Position numbers and translations under genes: made by a program. Of a stretch of 64,000 nucleotides of DNA, positions 58,875-64,000 are shown one piece after another. Position 1 is the first letter of the stretch; each line of letters begins with the position of its first letter. The stretch lies in the NCBI RefSeq assembly GCF_019504385.1, contig NZ_CP080590.1:600001-664000 (forward strand). Reading direction: 5' to 3'. The notes beneath the pieces are model-generated. The model had not been told where the DNA came from. It saw nothing but the letters and a program-made list of their open reading frames with translations, and did not search any database. Source of the stretch: Devosia salina. GTDB lineage: Bacteria > Pseudomonadota > Alphaproteobacteria > Rhizobiales > Devosiaceae.

Positions 58875-59512
58875 GACGGAACTCCTGACTTGAGATGAAC
58901 GGCGAGAAAATGGGCGACGTGGCGCTCGGCCATGTTCTTGGCGCGGTCGAGATCGGCCGGTGAGGCATGGCTGCCCATCAAGGTCAGTCGGATGGTTGCC
59001 AGGGGGGCAATGGCTTCCCAGGCCAACCAGGCGGCATCGAACTGGCCGACGAAATACCCTTCGGCCTGCCAGGCCTCGAACAGCGGGGCGAGGCGCCCGG
59101 CGACAGCATCGATCGCTTCGCCGGCGCCATCAGCGCTGTCCCGCAGGAGCATGGATGTGAACTTGCGCACGTCCGTATCGGTCCAATGATCCACGATCCG
59201 GCCGAAGAGCATCGGAAGGGCCTCGCGCGGTGGCATGCGGACCATGCTGGCTGCATCGAACCCCGCCTGGCCCAGGACCCCCGGACCTGCCCGGTCCATC
59301 AGCACGTCGAGAATGGCCTGCTTGCCCTCGAAATGGCCATAGATCGCACTGTCGCGAATCCCCACGGCTTGGGCAATCTGCCGCACCGTGGTCGCGGCAA
59401 AGCCCTGCGCGGCAAACAGCTCAAGGGCCGCCGCGAGCAGTCTCTCGCGAGTCTCTTGGCTCTCGGCTTTCGGGGGACGCCCCCGCCTGGTTGGTTTCGT
59501 TTCCATGCTCAT
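58871..59512 (-). CDS. TetR/AcrR family regulator
   Basis: A 213-residue TetR-type repressor. The HTH is RERLLAAALELFAAQGFAATTVRQIAQAVGIRDSAIYGHFEGKQAIL near residues 22-68, preceded by the basic tail TRRGRPPKAES. The C-terminal ligand domain is not assignable. A perfect 28-base palindrome overlaps its start codon and is very likely its own operator. It is the first gene of a two-gene unit with the uncharacterised protein. Confidence 0.94.
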   Translation of the reverse strand: MSMETKPTRRGRPPKAESQETRERLLAAALELFAAQGFAATTVRQIAQAVGIRDSAIYGHFEGKQAILDVLMDRAGPGVLGQAGFDAASMVRMPPREALPMLFGRIVDHWTDTDVRKFTSMLLRDSADGAGEAIDAVAGRLAPLFEAWQAEGYFVGQFDAAWLAWEAIAPLATIRLTLMGSHASPADLDRAKNMAERHVAHFLAVHLKSGVPS

Positions 59513-59538
59513 AATTTAATGAGCGCTCATTAAATTAT
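59511..59538. promoter_or_regulatory. perfect 28-base palindrome, probable TetR operator
   Basis: ATAATTTAATGAGC followed at once by its exact complement. The centre, ATGAGCGCTCAT, is a typical TetR/AcrR core. It covers the first two bases of the tetR coding sequence and the ribosome-binding region, so a bound dimer would block both transcription and the start of the unit. Confidence 0.88.
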
Positions 59539-59639
59539 CAAGGATAAAATTCGCCGACCCGGTTTTGACCTGTACCGGATCGGCGAGGGGCAGGTCGGCG
59601 TCCGCGGCCGATCTGAACGAACGGCCGGGACGTGTCGGG

Positions 59640-60050
59640 TCAGTTCGCCCCTACAGGCGCCTCCACCTTCAGCACCGTCAGCTTGTGGCGCTTGTCGGCG
59701 CGGTCGTGCCAGGTGATCGACTGGCCGGCCTTGAGCCCGATCAGGGCGACGCCAATCGGGGTCATGACCGAAATGCGGCCAGCCTCGATATCGGCATCGG
59801 CGGGATAGGCGAGCGTAACGGTCTGCTGCTGGCCCGAATTGGTCTCATAGGTCACGCGCGAGCCCATGCGCACCACGCCCTCGGGCAGCTTGCCGTCGCT
59901 GACGACCTTGGCGCGATCGAGCTCGGTGAGCAGGATTTCCGCCAGGTCGGGGTTGCGGTCGAGACCGGCTTCGCCCAGCGCGAGCAGTTTTGCGTGGTCG
60001 GCCTTGCCCAGCGTCAGGGGCGGTGTCAGGTCACGACGGATTTCGGTCAT
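59640..60050 (-). CDS. Rnk/GreA-like nucleoside diphosphate kinase regulator
   Basis: A 136-residue Rnk-type protein. The N-terminal coiled-coil part is short; the C-terminal GreA/GreB-like FKBP domain is seen in VVRMGSRVTYETNSG, ISVMTPIGVALIGLKAGQSITW. Rnk relatives bind RNA polymerase; Rnk was first described as a regulator of nucleoside diphosphate kinase. ATG 60050 has AAAGGA upstream. Confidence 0.88.
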   Translation of the reverse strand: MTEIRRDLTPPLTLGKADHAKLLALGEAGLDRNPDLAEILLTELDRAKVVSDGKLPEGVVRMGSRVTYETNSGQQQTVTLAYPADADIEAGRISVMTPIGVALIGLKAGQSITWHDRADKRHKLTVLKVEAPVGAN

Positions 60051-60364
60051 TTGAGTTTCCTTTCGAAACTGGCATCCGGGCGCGCGCCAAAGGCGTCGCG
60101 CTCGCGGACTGAATGGGGGGAACTGGAGGAACACGGTCGCCGGCGGCAGGACGGGAATGTCCGGGAGCCCTAAGCAGGCTCCGGCGCGGGCATGCCTAGG
60201 GTTTCAAGCTTGCGTGGAGGAAGCTGCAGCGATGGCTCAGGCGCGTGTTCATGCATAAAAGCTAGGGATTGGGGCCGGGAAGTCAAGCCCACCGGCGAGC
60301 GCCGTTGCAAACTCACGGGCAAACTGCCAGTCTCCGCCCGACATTTGCCTGAGGGAGCGTCTCC
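60051..60364. other. divergent intergenic region between the rnk-like gene and lemA
   Basis: A 314-base gap between divergent genes. It is GC-rich with short inverted segments (CGCGCGCC, CCGGGAGCC) and one A/T patch (GCATAAAAGCTAG, about 60255-60267). I see no clear promoter pair, RNA gene or small coding gene. Confidence 0.55.
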
Positions 60365-60919
60365 ATGGAATGGGTCATTCTAGCCCTGGTCGTCGGCGTC
60401 GTCGGCTACGCCATCATCATCTACAATGGCCTCGTCTCCAACCGCCAGATGGTGCGCGAGGGCTGGTCGGGCATCGACGTACAGCTGAAGCGCCGCACCG
60501 ACCTGATCCCCAACCTCATGGAGACGGTCAAGGGCTATATGGCGCATGAGCGCGACACGCTCGAAGCCGTGGTCAATGCCCGTGCCAAGGCCACCAGCGC
60601 CGCCTCTGCCGGTCCGGAGGTTCGCGCCAAGGCCGAAGGCGAGCTTTCCGCCGCACTCGGACGGCTGCTCGCCGTCGCCGAGGCCTATCCGGACCTCAAG
60701 GCCAACACCACCTTCCTCGAATTCCAGACCGCCCTGCAGGGCGTGGAAGACGAAATCCAGATGGCGCGGCGCTACTACAATGGCGCCGTGCGCAATCTGA
60801 ACATCCAGGTGGAATCCTTCCCCTCGAACCTTGTCGCCAATGCCTTCAAGTTTACCCAGGAAGAATATTTCGAGCTGGAGAACGAAGCCGAGCGCGCCGT
60901 GCCGCAGGTCAAGTTCTGA
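60365..60919 (+). CDS. LemA family protein
   Basis: A 184-residue LemA protein: one N-terminal helix (VILALVVGVVGYAIIIYNGLV), then the typical NRQMVREGWSGIDVQLKRRTDLIPNLMETVKGYM and a long helical bundle ending FELENEAERAVPQVKF. Function is not settled; a membrane-associated role is likely. It is seven bases upstream of the DUF2207 gene, a very common pairing. Confidence 0.96.
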   Translation: MEWVILALVVGVVGYAIIIYNGLVSNRQMVREGWSGIDVQLKRRTDLIPNLMETVKGYMAHERDTLEAVVNARAKATSAASAGPEVRAKAEGELSAALGRLLAVAEAYPDLKANTTFLEFQTALQGVEDEIQMARRYYNGAVRNLNIQVESFPSNLVANAFKFTQEEYFELENEAERAVPQVKF

Positions 60920-60926
60920 TCAGCTG

Positions 60927-62831
60927 ATGCGCTTGCTCGCCCGCCTGATTGCCGCCCTCGTCCTGCTCGGCGCGCTGGCCATTCCGGCCCTGGCCCGCGA
61001 GGAAATTCGCGCGTTTGCGTCCGATGTCGAACTGCGCACCGATGGCTCGGTCGCCGTCCTCGAAACCATCGACGTCAATGCCGAGGGCAACCAGATCCGG
61101 CGTGGCATCTATCGCGATATCCCGGTGACCATGCTGGGGTCGAGCGGCAACAAGATCCGCATCGACCTCGACGTTCAGGCGGTCACCCGTGCCGGCAAGC
61201 CGGAAATGTTCCGGGTCGAGCGCATGGGGGATTTCCAGCGCATCTGGATCGGCGATCCCGACATATTCCTGTCCTATGGCGAGCACCGCTATACCATCGC
61301 CTACACCATGAACCGCATGGCGCGCCCCACCGGCGACGGGCAGGGCGATGAGCTCTATTGGAACGCCACCGGCAATTATTGGGACTTTCCCATCCTCACC
61401 TCGGTGGCGCGGGTGCGCCTGCCCACGGGGGCGGTGATCGAGGACCTGGCCGCCTATACCGGCGTCGCTGGCGCCACCGGGCGCGACGTCAGCATCATCC
61501 GCGAGAGCGACACCACCGCCATCTTCCGTACCCAGCGCGCCCTGGCCCCGGGCGAGGGCATGACCTTTGCCGTGTCCTTCCAGAAGGGCATCATTGCCTA
61601 TCCCGAGGGCATGGATGCGCTGATCCAGTCCGCCTCGGACCTGCGCGAAGTCTGGCTGCCGGTGCTCGCCGTCATCCTGCTGCTGGCTTACAACTTCACC
61701 GCCTGGATGCGCGTGGGGCGCGATCCGCCCAAGGGCACGATCATCCCGCTCTTTCATCCGCCGCGCGATTTCTCCCCCGCGCTCACCCATTATGTCCACA
61801 AATGGGGCTTCTCCAATTCGGGCTGGACCGCCATGACCGCGGCGATCTTCAATCTCGGGGTCAAGGGTCTCGTGACCATCAAGAACCCGGACAAGACCCT
61901 GACGGTCACCGTCACCGGCAAGCAGCCGGACAAGAAGCTGCCCGTGGGCGAGCAGGTTCTGTTCTCCTATTTCGACAGTCGCGGCGCCGTCACCTTCGAC
62001 AAGGCCAATGGCAAGGATCTCGGGTCCAAGCGCACCGAATTCACCACTGCCATCGAAAGCGAGAACCGCAAGACCTGGTTCAACAACAATTGGGGCTTTG
62101 CCGGGCTGGGCTTCGTGCTGGCGGCGCTGATGATCGGCGGCATGGTGCTGTTCGACGTGCTCGAGCCGGTCTGGCTTTTCATCGCCCTGTTCGGCGGGGT
62201 CTTCCTGGGGATAATCGGCGGTGTCATCTTCGGTGTGGTCAAATCCGGCGGCTGGTTCCAGCGCTTCATGATCGTGGTCTGGGTGGCGGTCTTCGCCTTC
62301 AACATGGGCGGTGGCCTGCTCGAAACCTTTACCGGCTTTTCCATCAACTCCGCCGCCATCGCGGCGGCCTCCATGGTGGTGATCTGCGTCATCTTCACCG
62401 TGCTGATGCGCGCCCCCACCGTGCAGGGCCGCAAGGTGATGGACCAGATCGACGGCTTCCGGCTCTATCTCGAAACCGCCGAGAAGAACCGCCTCAACAT
62501 CATCGACGAGCCGCCCATGACCGTGGAGCGCTTCGAGCGCATCCTGCCCTATGCCATCGCCTTGGGTGTCGAAAAGCCGTGGTCGGAACACTTTGAGGCC
62601 GAACTGGCCCGCCACGCGGTGCCCGACGCCGAAACGGGCTATTCCCCTGCCTGGTATTCGGGTGGACGATCCTTCTCTTCGAACAACCTCTCGCGCGCCA
62701 TCACCACCGCCTCCTCGGGCATGGCGGCGGCGATGATCGCGGCCCAGCCGGTCCAGGCCAGTTCATCCGGCTCGGGCGGCGGTGGCTCGTCGGGCGGTGG
62801 CGGCGGCGGTGGCGGCGGCGGCGGCTGGTAG
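60927..62831 (+). CDS. DUF2207 membrane protein
   Basis: A 634-residue DUF2207 protein. Signal peptide LIAALVLLGALAIPALARE, a large extracytoplasmic beta domain (about 25-240), and three or four membrane helices (VLAVILLLAYNFTAWM and others near 410-500). The C-terminus is Ser/Gly-rich, ending in a run of about ten glycines and a Trp, probably disordered. ATG 60927 is chosen. LemA and DUF2207 proteins usually occur as a pair. Confidence 0.93.
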   Translation: MRLLARLIAALVLLGALAIPALAREEIRAFASDVELRTDGSVAVLETIDVNAEGNQIRRGIYRDIPVTMLGSSGNKIRIDLDVQAVTRAGKPEMFRVERMGDFQRIWIGDPDIFLSYGEHRYTIAYTMNRMARPTGDGQGDELYWNATGNYWDFPILTSVARVRLPTGAVIEDLAAYTGVAGATGRDVSIIRESDTTAIFRTQRALAPGEGMTFAVSFQKGIIAYPEGMDALIQSASDLREVWLPVLAVILLLAYNFTAWMRVGRDPPKGTIIPLFHPPRDFSPALTHYVHKWGFSNSGWTAMTAAIFNLGVKGLVTIKNPDKTLTVTVTGKQPDKKLPVGEQVLFSYFDSRGAVTFDKANGKDLGSKRTEFTTAIESENRKTWFNNNWGFAGLGFVLAALMIGGMVLFDVLEPVWLFIALFGGVFLGIIGGVIFGVVKSGGWFQRFMIVVWVAVFAFNMGGGLLETFTGFSINSAAIAAASMVVICVIFTVLMRAPTVQGRKVMDQIDGFRLYLETAEKNRLNIIDEPPMTVERFERILPYAIALGVEKPWSEHFEAELARHAVPDAETGYSPAWYSGGRSFSSNNLSRAITTASSGMAAAMIAAQPVQASSSGSGGGGSSGGGGGGGGGGGW

Positions 62832-62911
62832 CCAAAGCGGCCCCCAGCCGATAGACATCCCCGCGCCCCCGCGCTAATCACGCACTCGCCTCAAGAAACC
62901 CGGTTGCCACT

Positions 62912-64000
62912 ATGCCCGAACTGCTGCTCGAACTCTTCTCCGAGGAAATTCCCGCCCGCTTCCAGCGTCGCGCGGCCGAAGACCTCAAGAAGGCCGTCAC
63001 CAATGCTCTGGTCGATGCAGGTCTGGTCTATGAAGGCGCTAGGGCCTTTGTGACCCCGCGACGCCTGGCCTTGTCGGTCGCCGGCCTGCCGGCCCGCTCG
63101 CCGGACACGCGCGAGGAAAAGAAGGGCCCCAAGGTCGGGGCGCCGCAGCCGGCCATCGACGGTTTCCTGCGCTCTGCGGGCCTCAATTCGATCGATCAGG
63201 CCAAGGTGGAAAGCGACCCGAAAAAGGGCGACTTCTACGTGGCGCTGATCGAAAAGCCGGGCGCCGATGCGGTGGACCTGCTCTCATCCATCCTCCCCAG
63301 GGTGATGAATGATTTCGGCTGGGCCAAGTCGATGCGCTGGGGCAATGGCAGCTTCAACTGGGTGCGCCCGCTGCGCGCCGTCACCGCCACTTTCGGCACC
63401 GAGAACGACGAACCCATCGTCGTGCCGTTCACGGTGGCCGGCCTTGAGGCGGGCCAGACCACGTTCGGTCACCGCTTCCTCGCGCCCGACGCCATCCGCG
63501 TGAAGCGGTTCGAGGACTACCAGATCGCGCTCGAACGCGCCAAGGTCGTGCTCGATATCGACCGCCGCAAGCAGATCATCCGAACCGATGCCGACAACCT
63601 GGCCTTTGCCCAGGGCATGAGCGTCATTCACGACGAAGGCCTGCTCGAAGAAGTCGCGGGCCTGGTCGAATGGCCCAATGTGATGATGGGCGGCTTCGAT
63701 CCCGATTTCCTCAAGCTGCCCGAGGAAGTCATCATCGCCACCATCCGCGCCAACCAGAAATGCTTCTGCCTGCGTGATGGCTCGGGCAAGCTGGCGCCCA
63801 ACTTCATCATCACTTCCAACACCATTCCCGCCGATGGCGGCGCCGTAGTGGTGGCCGGCAATGAGCGCGTCATCCGCGCCCGCCTTTCCGACGCGGCCTT
63901 CTTCTACCAGGGCGACCTGGCCATCCCGCTCGAACATGGCCTGCCCAAGCTCGAGGACATGGTGTTCCACGCCAAGCTGGGCACCCAGTTGGCCATGGTC
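62912..64000 (+). CDS. glyS: glycyl-tRNA synthetase beta subunit, 5' part
   Basis: The first 363 residues of GlyS, still open at the window edge. MPELLLELFSEEIPARFQRRA starts it; KSMRWGNGSFNWVRPLRAV, TFGHRFLAP and EEVIIATIRANQKCFCLRDG match the family. The beta subunit binds tRNA(Gly) and pairs with GlyQ. About 700 residues are expected in full. Confidence 0.97.
   Translation, partial: MPELLLELFSEEIPARFQRRAAEDLKKAVTNALVDAGLVYEGARAFVTPRRLALSVAGLPARSPDTREEKKGPKVGAPQPAIDGFLRSAGLNSIDQAKVESDPKKGDFYVALIEKPGADAVDLLSSILPRVMNDFGWAKSMRWGNGSFNWVRPLRAVTATFGTENDEPIVVPFTVAGLEAGQTTFGHRFLAPDAIRVKRFEDYQIALERAKVVLDIDRRKQIIRTDADNLAFAQGMSVIHDEGLLEEVAGLVEWPNVMMGGFDPDFLKLPEEVIIATIRANQKCFCLRDGSGKLAPNFIITSNTIPADGGAVVVAGNERVIRARLSDAAFFYQGDLAIPLEHGLPKLEDMVFHAKLGTQLAMV

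Noticed and set aside
57165..62831. A genomic island between glyQ and glyS
   Set aside because: Base composition matches the flanks and lemA, DUF2207 and rnk-like genes are ordinary core genes; no integrase, repeats or tRNA border.

Overview
The window is GC-rich chromosomal DNA from an alphaproteobacterium of the order Hyphomicrobiales (Rhizobiales). The small marker families point to a Devosia-like relative (family Devosiaceae), but that genus call rests on memory of gene content, not on a search. Supporting signs: a CcrM-type GANTC methyltransferase, an Fo ATP synthase cluster with separate b and b' subunits and no F1 genes, a split glycine dehydrogenase (gcvPA/gcvPB), an invasion-associated-locus-B protein, DUF2093, DUF4170 and DUF1127 proteins, a GAAC-N7-GAAC SOS box (the alphaproteobacterial LexA type), and dispersed intergenic repeats of a kind common in this order. 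Nearly all of the window is core genome. I see no phage, insertion sequence, CRISPR array, rRNA or tRNA.

Layout. 0-6 kb: DUF4170, a lipid-A-disaccharide-synthase-like glycosyltransferase with DUF2093, xseA, a LysR regulator divergent from a DUF1127 protein, PilZ, and an IalB-like secreted protein. 6-16 kb: the aa3 cytochrome c oxidase cluster ctaC-ctaD-ctaB-coxF-ctaG-ctaE, then DUF983, SURF1, thrC, an M16 processing peptidase and a GNAT acetyltransferase. 16-22 kb: a large membrane GGDEF/EAL protein, YqgE, a DsbD-N-like protein, a peroxiredoxin and a lipoprotein. 21.8-26.5 kb: gcvT-gcvH-gcvPA-gcvPB behind a tandem glycine riboswitch. 26.6-27.2 kb: two small unknown genes of lower GC. 27.3-30.0 kb: atpI-atpB-atpE-atpF'-atpF. 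30.2-36.4 kb: smc, a DsbA-like thioredoxin with a repetitive Met-Ala-Pro tail, DUF721 (DciA-like), and divergent mutY. 36.5-41 kb: ccrM, rnhB, DUF4180, a secreted unknown protein, and a radical SAM protein with an SOS box. 41-45.7 kb: two MFS transporters, moaB and a family-4-like uracil-DNA glycosylase. 45.7-50 kb: ETF-ubiquinone oxidoreductase, a TPR protein and ispE. 50-56.8 kb: a lipoprotein subtilisin autotransporter, a polyprenyl diphosphate synthase, a TrmN6-like methyltransferase, an S49 peptidase and an NTF2/LuxR regulator. 57-64 kb: glyQ, a TetR-controlled unknown gene, an Rnk/GreA-like factor, LemA, DUF2207, and the start of glyS, cut by the window edge.

How the genes work together. 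Respiration and energy dominate: the cta cluster with its heme, copper and SURF1 assembly factors, ETF-QO, and the Fo sector. Glycine catabolism is controlled by its own riboswitch. Several unlinked genes serve genome maintenance (xseA, smc, mutY, uracil glycosylase, rnhB, ccrM, the DciA-like protein and the SOS-boxed radical SAM protein).

The best leads are regulatory and architectural. (1) A LexA-type SOS box fills the spacer of a plausible promoter for a spore-photoproduct-lyase-like radical SAM gene. (2) A perfect 28-bp palindrome overlaps the start codon of a TetR gene that is translationally coupled to an uncharacterised protein. (3) A perfect inverted repeat lies upstream of a lipidated subtilase autotransporter. 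(4) CtrA-like half-site pairs precede ccrM. (5) The uracil-DNA glycosylase lacks two of the four expected Fe-S cysteines. I found no clear wholly new multi-gene system. The tetR-plus-unknown pair and the two low-GC orphan genes are the nearest candidates.
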